A stretch of DNA of 64,000 nt from Akebia trifoliata (GCA_017979445.1 CM030705.1:17067040-17131039); one strand, 5' to 3'. Positions 25,701-38,460 are shown, counted from the first letter of the stretch. Program-made: numbers and translations. The notes: a model not told the origin generated them from the letters alone.

Positions 25701-26669
25701 ATTTTATTTGGTTGCTCGATTGAATTTGACTTCAAATTTTAAATTTATTGATTAGATTTCGGTAGAATTTCAGTTTAACTTTAATGGTTGATTAATTGAA
25801 TTTTTTATTTTGGTTGATCAGTTTAAATTTTTTTATAGGATTTAATTTATTGATTGCGTTTTAATTTGATCGGTTGAATGGTTTTTAATTTGTTTTTGAT
25901 TAATTTGACTGCTTGATTTAAATTATTCGATTGTTTGGGTTTTGAATTAGGTTTTAATTGTTTAATTTTGAATTAAATTTTAAGTTTTAATTGTTTAATT
26001 TTGAAATGTTTAATTTTAAATTTGAGTTTGAATTGTTTTATTTGAATTTTTTAATTTTTTAATTTGAATTTTATTTTTTAGTTTAAATTGGATTTTTAAT
26101 TAGGTTTGATTTTTGTTACATTTTCCTAAGGATCGGAATCTCTAAGTTGAATTTAGAGGCTGAGGGGCATTTCAGTCATTTTTATGATTTTTCTTAAGTT
26201 TCTCTGTTTTTGTCGGTTTGAGTCCCGTTAGACTCAAAATCATGTTCTGAGTGCAATGGAGGCACTTTCGAGGTATTTCGGAGGTTTGAAATTTATAAAG
26301 GGCATTTTCGTCATTTTATCAATTTTTGTAGATTTTTACGAATTTTAACGTGAAGTTTCTTTCAGTTCCGACGTGATTATTTCTGCATTTCAAAGTCGTA
26401 TTTTCCTAGCATGGTGAGGTCTCTAAGTTATCGAATTGTGTAGCAAACCTAAGCGTGCTTGCTAAATTGGGTGTAACGTGTGGCGATCCTAAGCATGCAT
26501 AAATTTCTATGTCGAGTTGTAACGAGTAGGGGGGTAAAAAGATTGGGAATGAGAAATGTCAAAAATAATACTCACAAGCCTTCGAGTTCTTTTCGATCAT
26601 CATTAGGAATTCACGGTAACCAGATAACAAATTGTCGAATTAGGCAGATGCAAAAATGGGGTGTCTACA
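22758..26669 (-). mobile_element. nested solo LTR, same family as the outer LTR
   Basis: The sequence runs TGAAATCGCCTCGACC ... GGGGTGTCTACA, 3,912 bp, with a perfect 5-bp target duplication catat (22753-22757 and 26670-26674). It sits inside the outer LTR, whose remaining end follows at once. The gggagtcgccacctagtta and ggaaggtgttaagcat phrases repeat at 22,841-22,950. It is more than twice the length of the outer copy because of low-complexity expansions: CTAAATTAGAAAT-type repeats at 23,280-23,760, about 70-bp CTAATCCTATCAATATAAAA units at 24,095-24,660, and TTTAATTG-rich DNA at 25,560-26,100. A GC-richer stretch at 24,730-25,320 precedes its minus-strand TATA-like box. Confidence 0.85.
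24090..24660. repeat. degenerate tandem repeat inside the nested LTR
   Basis: About nine units of roughly 45-75 bp share ctaatcctatcaatat followed by an A-rich stretch (near 24095, 24179, 24230, 24317, 24382, 24448, 24522, 24572, 24636). Confidence 0.65.
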
Positions 26670-26783
26670 CATATCTAGTAACAAATAAAGCATTGGAATA
26701 AACATCCATCATTGAGAATCGTTGCGATTGGGTTGATAAGTTGATTAATCAGGAGAGTACAAAAATGGGGTGTCTACAAATAC

Positions 26784-27739
26784 TTGACCTATAAGCACTG
26801 TAAGCCTGGGTTTGAATCACTTATCCCATCAAAATAGAGAAATTCTATCCCCTCTTGATGTACGAAATCTTCAGGTTCTTATAAATTTGAATATAAAGAA
26901 CTTGATTAGTGATATGCTACATTTTAGGATCTTTCTCCAACTCTTAATATGTATTAAATATTAGTTTGAAGATTTTTAAGTTTGTTCTATGGGAAGGAAA
27001 ATTAACTATGTTTAAATGATGTCAAAATATAAATGAGATGTTATGTGGATGTGTTATGGATATACGATGGAATGTGGATGTTGGATTGTGTATTATACAG
27101 GTATTTTCTTTATCAAGAAAATTCATATGTCCATTTTTAAGAGGAGATCTTGCCAATTTTTTTTATAATTTTGTATAGAATTATAAATTTTTTATATTAA
27201 AATAATTATTTTTATAAATTTTTAATATAAATTTATTATATTTATATATATTTAGTGTAATTATATATTTGTAAGGGCATTCTGATAATTTTTTATGCAT
27301 TCTGAGTGCATAATCAACATTAAGGGTATTTTACCCTAAAACAATAGAATCTAGCAATTGCATTAAATAATAATTACCATATTCTAGTAAACAACACAAC
27401 ATTCTTACAAAACTCTATCAAACAAGTTTTTTAGTGTTCCAACTTTTTACAACTGTTTCTAATAATAGAATCTTACAACAAATTTTGTTAATTATATCAA
27501 ACGAGGCCTAGGATTTTCTTCACTCAAATGTAAGAATCCCTACTACCCAATAACTAAGTTAAGTATAAACCATCTTGAGTCTTATCTAAATATGAATGTA
27601 TGATCTATCTAGATTACGTATAGAATGCATGCTCAATTGGAAGGGAAAATTAGCCCATGATCATTGCTAAAGAAAATGAAGAAGTAAAATAGAAGAGCAC
27701 CTTTATTGATAGATCGAAGTTACACCCTCTTCTCTCTTT

Positions 27740-27777
<38 letters not shown>

Positions 27778-29139
27778 ATTTATAGAAATATTTCTTAGAA
27801 AATAAAACCTAAACTAAGGTGGAAGAGACCTAAAACTAATAGAGAAATTAGCCAAAGGAAAGACAAATTACAATGGACCTAGGGCTTGTTTTGTAGATAA
27901 TTATCCCATTTTAGAAGGATCTAATATGTTTGATTATAGGAAATGAGGTCGCCCTCGTGTCTGAAGCATGGTCATGCAAAATCAACCTGATTGATCATGT
28001 TTTTACCTTTGCACGATGGACGTGCAACAGAAATGGATCATATTTGGTCTAGAGTTCTATAATTTAGTCTTGATTTCTTTGGTGTGCTTGAATTATTTTA
28101 ATTTATTCATATTTATCCTTTCGATCTAAAGCTTGCACAATCAACCACACAATCTTCAGATTTTTTTCAATTAATTTATTAATTCATGCAATAATGCCTA
28201 ATTAATATGATAAAGACTGTAATGAGATGATCGATATGAGGCATAAACATGATTATTTGCTTATTAGGGTCTAAATTGTGATAAGTACACAGGAAATGTA
28301 CATATAAATCAGTTTTTGAGACACTAATCACATAGAGATCTGTATCAAATAATCCATTAATAAAATTTAAGTCCTTTGACTTCTTTCTAATTTAAATCCA
28401 TAGTACTTTGATTTGGTTACCAAATCCAATGTAAACCATTCTTTAATGCCTCCCACCTAATTCCAGATCACCCTCATTCTCTCTAAAAATAGGAACCGAC
28501 AATTCAAATCCTCCCTCACTCCCAAATTCCATGACCTATTGTTAATGCAATTTTTTGCATCCACCTCGAGATCTCAATCCAAATCAAGATCCCACAAACA
28601 TAAACCATGCAAATAAGCAGAATAAAAAAAGCATAGCATAAAGAGAGGACAAAAGATTTTACCTGGTTCGGCAAGAGGCCTACATACATGGACTTGGGGA
28701 GCCATTCCAATAAATTATGTATCTAATATTACGTCATTGAATTTTGCCTTTTAGCTACCCATTTTCCATCTCCTCAATTCCTTTTTCCTACCATTTATAA
28801 TCAATTTTAGCCTTTAAATAGAAAAAAATCCTAAATCTATAAAAGAAAACATAATGCTTGTTAGATTATATTTTCCATATTCCTTGTTATCCTAATATAG
28901 TAGCTATCCAAAAGGGAATAATTCTCCCAAATTGGGATTTTTCCTTAATTAGATAGTATACCACCCAGCAATGCCACGTGTCAATCTTGAGATTCCTATT
29001 GATTGGTGTGACATGAATGGTCTATATGGAAGATGATTTCATACGTCCATAATAACCCCCTCTTGAAGGAGATTTATTTATCAATATCCATCTTTGAGAA
29101 CTATGCAACTTTTGACAATCATTCCTAAATTAACACTAT
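26784..29139. other. intergenic or retroelement-derived DNA, no gene
   Basis: AT-rich sequence. The phrase acctggttcggcaagaggcctacat near 28,662 (minus-strand open frame 28,516-28,710) resembles a short conserved segment met in plant LTR retrotransposon leaders, but no LTR ends could be paired. A CT/CA microsatellite lies at 27,735-27,777. The motif atcaaacgaggcc near 27,500 is like a hAT-MITE end, but no partner was found. Confidence 0.45.
27735..27777. repeat. (CT)n(CA)n compound microsatellite
   Basis: A CT run passes directly into a CA run. Confidence 0.9.
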
Positions 29140-30575
29140 CCATATTCAATTCTTCAGCTCCCAAGCTTATTTTGTTCAATGTTTAACACAAATTTGAACT
29201 TACACTTCAGAAAGATTTTTGGCTAATAAACCGACCAACCTAGGGTATTAAGCAATTCTTCGGCTCCCAAGCTTGGTTCTTTCTTCCATTTCCATCTTAT
29301 ATATGTACTGACCTATGAAGAGGTCTGATTTCCACCTTATGTACTGACTAACAAATAGGTTAGGTTTGATTCCTTTGGAGGAATCAAGACTTTCTTTTTT
29401 AAACCTACTCAACCCTAAGAGTAGGGCTTGGATCTCACAATGAACCGGGATAAAAGACTTTATCTTTTCAAACCTTTTTAGCGTACTCAAGTATACGAGT
29501 AAGGATTGGGTGCCTCAATAAACTAAGTCTTTACTTTCGTGAACCTACTGAACCACAAGAATAAGACTTAGTTCCCTCAATGAACCGAGTATTAACCTTC
29601 TTAATTGGACCGACTCAACCTCAAGAGTAGGACTTGGTTCCTTGAATGAACCAAACTAAAAAACTTCAACTTTTTTAAACCTACTCTCCCTTAGGAGTAG
29701 GGTTCAGTTCCCTTTACGAATCAAGCTAAAACTCTTAACCTTTTTAACCTAACTCCCTTGAGATGGCTCCATTCCCACAACGATTCAAGCTAGAAAACTT
29801 AACCATTTTAACCTATTGTCCCTCAAAAGGGCTCGGTTCCCTTAATGAACCGAGCTAGAAAGCTTAAACTTTTTCTCCTACATTCCCTCGACAGTAAAGC
29901 TTTATTCCCTAAATGGATCGAGCTAGAAAGTTTAACGTTTTTAACATACTCTCCCTCAAGAGTAAGGTTCGATTCCCTTAGTAAACCAAATTAAAAAGCT
30001 CAACCATTTTAAGCCTACCCTCCCTTAAGAATAAGGTTTGGCTCCCATGAAGAATCGAACACAGAAGTTTAACCTTTCTAGGCTACTCTCCATCATGAGT
30101 AGGGTTTGGTTCCTTTAACGAACCGAACTAAAAAAGTCAAACTTTCTAGCCTACTCTACCTCAAGAGTAGGGCTCAATTCCTTTAACTCATTGAATTACA
30201 AAGCTTAACCTTTCTACCATACTCTTCCCTCAAGAGCAGAGCTCAATTTCCTTAATAAATTAAACTAGAAAGCTTAAGCTTTTTATCCTAGTCTCTCTCT
30301 TTCAAGAGCAGGGCTTTATTTTTTTTAACGAACTAAACTAAAAAGCTCAACCTTTTTAATCTACTTCTCCTCAAGAATAGGACTTGGTTCCCTTAATGAA
30401 CCTTTTAGCCTAATCTCCAGGAGTGCAGGGCTTGGTTCACTTAACAAACCAAACTAAAAGTTTAACCCCTTTAGTCTACTCTTTGACAATAAAAGGGTTA
30501 AAATCCCTTAACAAATAGAACTAAAAAGCTCAACATTTTTAGCCTACTATCCCTAAAGAGTAAAGCTCGATGGGA
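29140..30575. repeat. tandem array of about 68-bp hairpin units, about 18-20 copies
   Basis: The unit consensus is roughly CCTACTCTCCCTCAAGAGTAGGG-cttGGTTCCCTTAA-GAACCgaactagaaagcttaacctttttag. The GAGTAGGG core recurs near 29418, 29491, 29559, 29625, 29695, 29760, 29825, 29889, 29957, 30029, 30097, 30163, 30233, 30305, 30373, 30421, 30486 and 30556, mostly 64-72 bp apart. Each unit has two inverted pairs: CTACTCT/AGAGTAG and GGTTC/GAACC. Divergence between units is high, and the ends are more degenerate (from about 29,140). No coding frame runs through it. The copia LTR starts at its right edge. Confidence 0.85.
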
Positions 30576-30990
30576 TCTATAGAATGGAAGTCTGTGTAAG
30601 GATCATCATCGACTCAAATTTTGTAGGGCCAATGATTTAGTCCTAGATAGATTAATTCTTCACCCCAAATCATATATTTAGTTAGAGTAGGATTTGTTTA
30701 ATTTGAGTGAAATTTATTTTACAACTTAGATTAGGAATCTATTCTTTTAAGAGTTCAATTTTTATTAGGAATTAATTTTTTCTTATAAATAGATGCACCC
30801 ACATATGGGCTGAGTGTTTAGGTTAGTAGAGAGATGTTTAAATAATATTTTCTTGTTTTAAAGAATGAAAACTCTTTTGAAGTCTTCTTCTTCTCTTGGA
30901 CGTATGATGTGGTGTGAGATTCCACTTCTTTTGAATTTTTATTATAGATGTTAAATACTTGTTCGATTTTGTTGTAGCATTGAAACTTCA
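30570..30990 (+). repeat. Ty1/copia 5' LTR (decayed)
   Basis: About 420 bp directly upstream of a primer-binding site and a copia-type gag. It contains a TATA box (TATAAATA, 30784-30791) and a downstream stretch like a transcribed R/U5 region. The exact 5' end is uncertain because the tandem array abuts it. No 3' LTR partner was recognised. Confidence 0.55.
30784..30791 (+). promoter_or_regulatory. putative TATA box of the copia LTR
   Basis: TATAAATA about 200 bp before the LTR end, a usual distance for copia LTRs. Confidence 0.5.
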
Positions 30991-30994
30991 AAAA

Positions 30995-31008
30995 TTGGTA
31001 TCCGAACA
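30995..31008 (+). promoter_or_regulatory. primer-binding site, initiator-Met tRNA type
   Basis: TTGGTATCCGAACA follows the LTR end after a few bases. It matches the usual plant primer-binding site TGGTATCAGAGC with two or three substitutions, which fits its age. Confidence 0.6.
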
Positions 31009-31019
31009 GGATGTTTTGC

Positions 31020-31965
31020 TAGGAGAATTTGTTCAGTACGACTACATGAAGACTTCAATTGAAGAAAAAGATGACCGTTGACTCAAGTTTCTGGTTTTTG
31101 TGAAAGCTCAACAACTTGAACTATGATTTATTGAAATCATGTATTGATTCATACATTTTGGGTCACGAGCTTCAAGACGTGATAGTGTAGACAACAAGAT
31201 GCTACAACAAGACCCTGTGTCGAAGACAAAGTGGAACGCCAAGACAAGTCGAAATCTCTTTGCATTAAAACAGTCCATAGATGAGGACATGCTGGTTCGT
31301 ATCCTGGATTAGAAGACACCCAAAGAGGTATGGGACATATTTTTTGGGCTATATTCTCAAAGAAGAACACGCATCGGCTTCAATTATTAGATAAAAATAT
31401 TGGAAGCCTAAAGCAAGGAAAATTTTCCATAGTAGAGTATTTCCTTCTCATGAAGGCATCATGTATGGAGTTTTCTTATTGGATTTAGAGAATAAAATCT
31501 CATAAGCCAAGTTGAGGAGACTCTTGATCAACGGTCTGTGATCAGAGTACGCAACGTATGTGGAGGCCATTGCTAGGTGAAAAATGCAGCCTTTTATAGA
31601 TGAGTTAAAAAATTTGCTCATTAGCCACAAGACAAATGACAAACCTAGTTCCTCAAAAATTGAAGACAACGAAGAAGCCTTCTTCTCGAAAGACTCCATA
31701 GGAAAGTGGTGAGGCAAATCAAAATTGAAATGCAGCAAAAACGAATCAAAAAATGAGGGAGATACCATCATCAACGGAAATAATGACAGAAAGACAAATA
31801 ATAAGTAAACTAAATATTCATACTATCTATGTGAAAAGCTAGTGCACTTTACAGGTGATTGTAGATCAAAATTAGTTCCTATAGAAGGTAATGTAGTTAT
31901 TGAAGATTTGCGACATGTAGAAGCTAGGAAGAAAGGGAGAGCCAATGATGAAAAAGACTAGGACC
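31020..31965 (+). pseudogene. Ty1/copia Gag (UBN2-type) pseudogene
   Basis: Translation, allowing frame breaks, gives the copia Gag order. First comes a QQDPVSKTKWNAKTSRN... segment with LFALKQSIDEDML. Then KTPKEVWDIFF, the conserved KxPKExWD motif of the UBN2/DUF4219 Gag family. At 31,810-31,870 there is a zinc-knuckle relic YYLCEKLVHFTGDCRSK, in which the first Cys of CX2CX4HX4C is now Tyr. Stops and at least one frameshift interrupt it (for example a TAG after VRILD). Similarity ends near 31,965 and no protease, integrase or reverse transcriptase follows, so the element is 3'-truncated. Confidence 0.75.
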
Positions 31966-31969
31966 CATA

Positions 31970-32960
31970 AGAAAATTACACATTAGTTTATATAGTTTTT
32001 ACAATTAGATTGTATTTGAAAGATTTTAGAAAAGATTTGGATGGATCTTTGGCAAAATCGGAGACGTTCCAAAAGAAAAAAATTAATATCGGTTCGTTTA
32101 TGTTGGTGGCAACGACCTCGCCACTGACCTTACCACCAAAAAATACCTTTTGTTGATAGTACCAACAACTACCATTGGTGGCAATGATAGCCACCGACAA
32201 AACTAGTTTTAGCACATTTCAACATTCTTTTTTCCAATAGAACATACATTTTCAGCACTTTCATTTCATTAAAAACATTTAAGTTCTATTAAATTTAAGT
32301 TATTTAATGAAAATAAGGGAATACCTCCTATTAGAAAATAACCGAAATAGTTTAAAAATCCAAATCTCAATGACTCAAAATCTAACATTTAGTTTTAAGA
32401 AATAAACGTAGATTACAACATTTTTGTCTGATTTTCAATCCTCATCTTCTCTAACCACCCTTCAAATTAAGTTTTAAAAATTATATGATGTCAAATCTTA
32501 AAATTAAAACTTTCTTTTCCAAAACTAGTTTAACATTTGAAGAAATCACATTTTTTACTCTTAGCTAAATTTTCAAAGTTTTTCTCAACTCTAACTATTT
32601 TCTATTTAATCACGTTTTTTGAGTCTTTCAACTCAACCAAGACCAACTTATGAAATTAGTTGATACCTTTGGATCATACATAATTTTAAAAATAAATGTA
32701 TTTTGCTAGTTACTTAGAATTATAAATGATTTATCGATGAATTGATTGATGAATAAAAAGAACTTATGTTTTCATTGATTGATGGGACAATGCTTCCAAC
32801 TTTATGCAGTGACTATGCCACATTATGCATGATAGATAGATAGATGAATGGATATCTAATATTTTCACAACCACATGAAATATAATTGATTGATGAATGA
32901 TTTCATATATGAATGTAATTGAGGTGCACTACCATACTTTTGTTTATATTTTTTATAGAA
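31970..32960. other. AT-rich spacer, nothing firm
   Basis: A short stretch at 32,095-32,205 repeats ggtggcaa-g and gccaccg-type words, recalling CACTA subterminal motifs. No CACTA end flanks it. The rest is unremarkable. Confidence 0.4.
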
Positions 32961-32966
32961 AGAAAT

Positions 32967-32967
32967 G

Positions 32968-33004
<37 letters not shown>

Positions 33005-33005
33005 A
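32967..33005. repeat. (TA)n(CA)n compound microsatellite
   Basis: About eleven TA units pass into about seven CA units. Confidence 0.95.
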
Positions 33006-34251
33006 ATAAAACTATCTTTTTATCAGAAAATGGTCGTAGAAAACCTATAAAGAGTAATGCGTTGTTATATTTTCGGAAGCAGTAGTTCAATCTAGAATTA
33101 TAGTTGATGTCATATCCTTTTTTATAGTATGGGATACCTTAGAGAGTAGTATAACTCATAAGATTCGAGAATTTTTCATCTTCTTTCTTGGGGAGAAATT
33201 ATATGTAAAGACAATGTTTGTATAGTGTAGAGATAGTCGACGTTCACATGTATTGCCTTTTGATAAGGTTAGATGTGGGAAATTCACTCCTAGAATAGTT
33301 AATGGTCATTGAGAGTTTGTAGTCATCAAATGAATAACTAACATAATTAATTCAAGTATTTGAAACTAGGTCAACGGTTAGTCTAAGCCAGATAAATTAT
33401 TATCCAACTATGGTAGTAGTGACTAGCCATAAAATTAGATGAAAACAGATGGATTCCATACCAGATGTTAAGTATTGGAATATCAATTTTCCATAGTCAA
33501 AGCTGTTATATAAACATGTTCTTCAAAGCTTCGTATTTATATTATATATCTTTTTATTTGTATGCTGATAGATAGATGTTTATACTTTGAAAACATATTA
33601 GAAGTGATAATGATATATTTGATAGAATTGATAGACTGATAACTATCGAAATTACTTTATTATTTATTTAGTCATTATCTAAATGTTATGTTATATCAAA
33701 ACCTTCATGATTTAATTTCAGTATGTTTATTCGTTGCATGATATAGTTAGTTGTTAGAACAATAGACATGTTATTGTATAGCTCCCGCTACTCACCCTAC
33801 CATTCACATGTTCAGATCATATGACTTTAGAAGAGCTATTAATTGAGGAAGAGATTTACGATGAACCACCTAAGTTTGAGTATGTGGATGAATAGTTGCC
33901 CCCGTTAGTTTGAGTAGTCTTAATGTTTAATAGTTATTTCCTTTTTATGTTTCTGCTTGAGACACTTAACTCAGGGCACTGTGTGCCATTTTATTTTAAT
34001 AGTACATAATAACTACTTTTATATATCAGATTTGGAGTCATCGATTTATGTTATTACGATATTAGGATTATGGATTATTATAGTTTTTGCAAACTCTTAT
34101 TTATTGGTTTTAGATATAATTATGATGCGTTACAACTATTAAACATAATTTTTTTTTCTATTATATGATATCATTGGATGGGAGATTTAATCATGCCTTG
34201 AGATCTAACAGATAAATGCTTGGGATTCATGTTGGATTTGGGGGCGTGGCA
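33006..34251 (+). mobile_element. LTR-like sequence, second Tekay/Del-like family (3' part)
   Basis: The region keeps the layout of the long LTRs at 10,114 and 57,018: a segment with gtagtgactagccataaaattagatgaaaacag, then gctcccgctactcaccctacc, a Glu-rich stretch read as gaagagctattaattgaggaag, and a terminal GGGGGCGTGGCA at about 34,240-34,251. Actual identity to those copies is low, so a related but separate family is inferred. The 5' end is not found. Confidence 0.4.
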
Positions 34252-35655
34252 CTTTTACTTTATTTTTCTCTATATATTTTGGGATGTTTCTAATCATTTT
34301 CACCTATTTTTCCATCTTCTATTCCTTCTATTGTCTTTGTTTTCTTCTTAGGTTTTTTTTTGAAACCCTAGAGATCGGTTTCAAGGAGTATGGGTTTATT
34401 TCGGGCATTGTTTTGAGTTGATTACCCGTTGATCAATTTTTCTCTTCCTATACCTTTAAACGATGCAAAATAAATCAAATTTACGGTTGGATATTACCTC
34501 TACAGCCAGATTTCCCTTGTTCTTGCTTGTTTACTTCTTGGTTCAAGCTCCTAAATCGTTGTCCTTGTGCAACTGCGTGCATAGGATGTTGCATAAACTT
34601 GAATACATAGTAAATTGACCTCTGTGGCCTTAATGTTTTTGGGTAAAAAGTGGCTCGTCATATTTTGTATGTATTTCGAGTGGTTTTGTCATTTTTGGGT
34701 TGATTTCTAATTTTTAATATTAATTATTGGGGTAAATTGAAAGATTTGTGAGTAAATGGGGCATTTGAAATTTTCTCATAATGTTGTAAAGAAGGGGGTT
34801 CATGTTCTTTGGAAAATGAGGGAGTTAATTATAATTTCTAAATACTTTAACTCTTTAAATAGAGGAGAGTTTTAACTCTTTGTACTCCCTCTTCCTTTAA
34901 CCTAAGGCCCTTAATGTTTTTTCTTGTATTTTTCATAATTAGAAGTAGGTTTTCCATTAAAATCTGTAATTAAATGAGAGAGTGAGGAAGAAAGTGTAGC
35001 CTATCTCATCAATGAATAAAAATTCATTTCTTCTTAATTGCTTCTTTTATTTACTTGCTATGATGTTAAGCTAATCTCCCCTCCATTGGAGTGTCGAGAA
35101 GCATAGAATAAGATTATTTGTTGTGTTTAATTTTCTTACCTCTTAATTTACTTCAATGCTTGTCCACACCTATGGATTGAGGTTAGGGATGAACTCTTAC
35201 AAATTTTTTGCTTAACATAGATGTTTCATACTTAGATAAGATCAAGATGAAGCATACTTAATAAAGATATTTGGTAGTAAGAGATTTACATATCTAGTTT
35301 AGTATTCTTTAATGTTGGTTCTTATCGTGTTAAATGCTCCGATCTAAGGGACTAACACCAAGCCTTTATGATTGAGTTATCAAAGAGGTTAGGAGTTAAA
35401 TTTGGTTAAATAGTTTGCTCTAGGTGGATTCATTCTCTAATGATAGATTTTTCCCTATTTCTTAGTTTAAAACTCCATTTCTATTAGTTTAAATTCCAAT
35501 AGGTTTTATTTTCTTTTGATTACTTCAATAACACAAAATCAGACTTTCATTGTTGGTTTGAATTAATTGCATCACCTTGACACGATTTTACCCTCATTTA
35601 TCTTGGCTTCGATCCCTTACTTGCCCCACAAATCAAGGTAATTTTTGTAAGTATT
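34252..35655. other. probable retroelement-derived DNA, no gene
   Basis: It contains a tttaaatagaggagag TATA-like stretch at about 34,855 and leader-like DNA ending near ggcttcgatcccttacttgcc (about 35,610). No ORF, LTR pair or domain is recognised. Confidence 0.35.
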
Positions 35656-38460
35656 AATTTCTATAGGAAGGACAATGACCCAACCATAAAAGGGTAAAGG
35701 TTTGAACATAGTTAAAATTCAATGAAAATATAAGCAATGGCATGTGGAAATACAAAAGGTTAGGGACTTTGTCGTCAATTACATTGAATAGGTTCCCAAC
35801 AAACTTGAGGGTAGAAGGGTAATAGTCTTAATTATGTTCTAGAGAATTCTTCTTGATCGGCAAAATGATCATGATCTCTTGAACTTTGTCAAATTGTAAA
35901 AAATTATGGAGAAATGATATTAAATTAGGTAAAAGAGTGTTGGGCTTTAAAATCAATTTCCTTACTTGAGTGTCAACAAACTAGGGATCGAAAGATAATT
36001 GACTCTTTGTGGAGATCAAGAGTCAAGAGTTGGAGGATTAGAAATTTACAAAAAAGACAAGGTGGAAAATTAGGATGGACTAAATGCATGGGAAAAATTG
36101 GAAAATGCTTGTGTTTTCTTGAGGAAAAGGCAATTAAGATATGATTTAAGAAGTAAATTCCTTAAGTAAATCTAGAGAACTCACTTGCACTCATTCCAAG
36201 TATAATTGCCTAACCGATGGGCCTTACCTGAGACAAGGCCAACAAAAATTTCTAAAGTACCTTAGGTAAGTGAAGGTCAAGTTAGTTCTTTACTCTAACA
36301 TTAGACAACCAATGTCCAGAGTAAATTTAAACCTGATCATTGGTTACTAAATGCCAAGCTTAAATTAATTCTTTTTTGTTTTAATCTTTTAGTTATTTTT
36401 TAAGTGGGTCTCACTTGGTAATTTTGAAGTATCTTGGGTTTCACCCTTTGCTAGATTTTGATATGCTCTCCAGCTCCTTTCGGGCAAATTAGGTTATCTA
36501 CATCTATTATACATTTCATGATCAATTTTGATTTATATTACTTATTCATGTGATGAACTTGTATGTAATAGTTGAAATATAGATCAATATTATATATTAA
36601 CTTTAGATTATTATTTTTTTTATTACATATTATTACTGTTTGATGGTATGGATTGAATGTTAAATGGATTAGTGTTGATACATGTTTATTATTGCAGGAG
36701 TTACAGGAACAATAAAAAAAGTTGTGGGCTTAGCCCTAGAAAACATATACAATTTGTTTTTTATTTCCTGATCACCAAATTCGGAGGCCCTAGTTCATTG
36801 AATGTTGTTGAAATTACTGTGATTCGAAGGCCTAAGATCATCGAATATAAATGAAATCTTTTCCACCTTAGATTGTACCAATCTAGAGTTATATATCTTT
36901 ACTCTTAAAATGATAGAAGACGGAGCGGAAGTGGTTCAACACCAAAATTTGAATTCCAAAAATGCCCTCACTTAACATTTACACTTAATATAATCAGAGC
37001 CTTTTTGGTTAAAAACCAAGAAAATGGCAATCCCACCTCCTAAAATGAGGTTGGTTAGTTTTTTAAATTATAAAACTATCCATTTTATTATGTAATCATC
37101 AAAACAACCCTTTAATTAATATTTTAAATTATAAATCAACCCTTTAGATCAACGAACTTAAGAACTAGATTCTTTCTTGAGTGCTATGAATTGTGAATCT
37201 AAATTTGAACCAAGCCAACCTTGAACCCATTGTCCCATGGATATAAGTAATTATGCAGTATTAATCGTGGTGCAGTAACTGTCAAGTTAATTCGTGAATG
37301 TAACTTGTCAGTTGTACAATTTGGAAAACTTATTTTTCTTAGCTACCCCATGGTCAAGGCATTAAATATCTTGTGTCTAGCATGATTTGTGTTATTGACG
37401 TGAGCAAACAATTCAAATTGAATGCAATGAAAGGAGTTGTGATATATTCATAGGATAAAAAAAAAGCCACAAATTAAACTCGTTGTCATGATGCCATCCC
37501 AACCATGCGTGTCTAAGTACTTTGTTTTGGCATCCCACATTCTAAGGCGTTGGACATCCTTTCCTCGTGTCCTACCTTTCTAATCTCGCTATTGGCTGAA
37601 AATGCAGGGGATATCGCAAATATTCATCAAAACTTGTAGTGGTATGTTTAAATTAACTTTTAAGACTTAAGGTGATCTTCTATCATAATTGTTGAGTGAT
37701 AATTTAAGAAGAAAAAAATAAATCATTCCTCAAATTGTCTAGATTAATTTATAGAAAAGTAGTCTTATAGTGATTATGCAAGACACTGCATTCGACACTG
37801 AACTGATGTGGAGGCATATACTTTACTAAAGATGCTTTTCACACGTATCTTGAGGAAAAGAATCTATAATTTGGTCCACACCTCTGCATCATCTGTGTCA
37901 AATGCAGTCACTTTAGCATTTTCTTTTATGGAATTATTATCGTGCTACATTGCCACTTCATTTAGCCAAATACATATACACGTGGCTCTTTCTTAAAAAT
38001 AATTTTCTTTATGAATAGATCTTCCACAAAAATAGTATGGCCTAATGGTGATTGTCTAAATCTTTTCTACTATATCAATTCGCATAGTAAACACATTTAC
38101 ATTCAAAAATTATTTGATGACGCTTCAGTTTGATTAATTTCGATAAATCTAAAAAAGTTTAATGGATTAATTAAGGTTTTTAGATTTTAAATTAAAATAA
38201 AAAAAATATATCTGACAAGATTTTGAAAGAAAAAGAATTAAGTAGATGGATTCTAAAATCAAGACCATGAAAACTCCCATAATCTTTAAAGAAGAAAAAG
38301 ACAAAAAAAAATATATATATATATATATGGAAAACAAAAAGAAAGGAAAATGTTAAAGTGACTGCATAGGAAGTTGTGTTAAAACAGAGGTCCGCACAAA
38401 ACCATAAATGCATTTCTTGAAGACACGAGTCAAATATATATAATTTTTTGTGCACTTTGA
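35656..38460 (+). repeat. segmental duplication, copy A
   Basis: Collinear with 56,530-57,017 plus 60,186-62,880 (copy B); its right part (37,440-38,460) is collinear with 53,200-54,200 (copy C). The left part is the end of a gypsy LTR (ends ..ggttatctaca at about 36,500). The right part is anonymous flank with words such as ccatcccaaccatgcg, aatattcatcaaaacttg and ataatttaagaagaaaaaaa. Because LTR and flank are duplicated together, the duplication came after the LTR insertion. No gene lies inside. Confidence 0.8.
38312..38330. repeat. (AT)n microsatellite
   Basis: About nine AT units inside copy A. Confidence 0.85.

Larger units (their letters stand above)
21246..26778 (-). mobile_element. 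outer solo LTR (Tat/Ogre-like family), split by a nested LTR
   Basis: The sequence runs TGAAAGCGCCTTCGATCC ... GGGGTGTCTACA. The 5-bp target duplication aatac (21241-21245 and 26779-26783) is perfect. A same-family LTR is inserted at 22758-26669, leaving about 1.6 kb of this copy. The sense strand is minus (start TGTAGACACCCC, TATAAATA at 21832-21839). Near the plus-strand start lie the phrases gggagtcgccacctagtta and ggaaggtgttaagcac, shared with 22,758 and, more weakly, with 38,467. No coding region is present. The lineage is inferred from the linked integrase at 39,640-40,330, which neighbours a copy of this terminus. Confidence 0.85.

Noticed and set aside
27350..27515. hAT-type MITE
   Set aside because: One end-like word (atcaaacgaggcc) without a matching inverted end or 8-bp duplication.
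29140..30575. CRISPR-like array
   Set aside because: Units are diverged along their whole length with no conserved-repeat/unique-spacer alternation, and the context is a plant genome. It is a tandem repeat.
32095..32205. Second CACTA element
   Set aside because: Only a few GGTGGC/GCCACC-like words are present, with no CACTA termini or 3-bp duplication.
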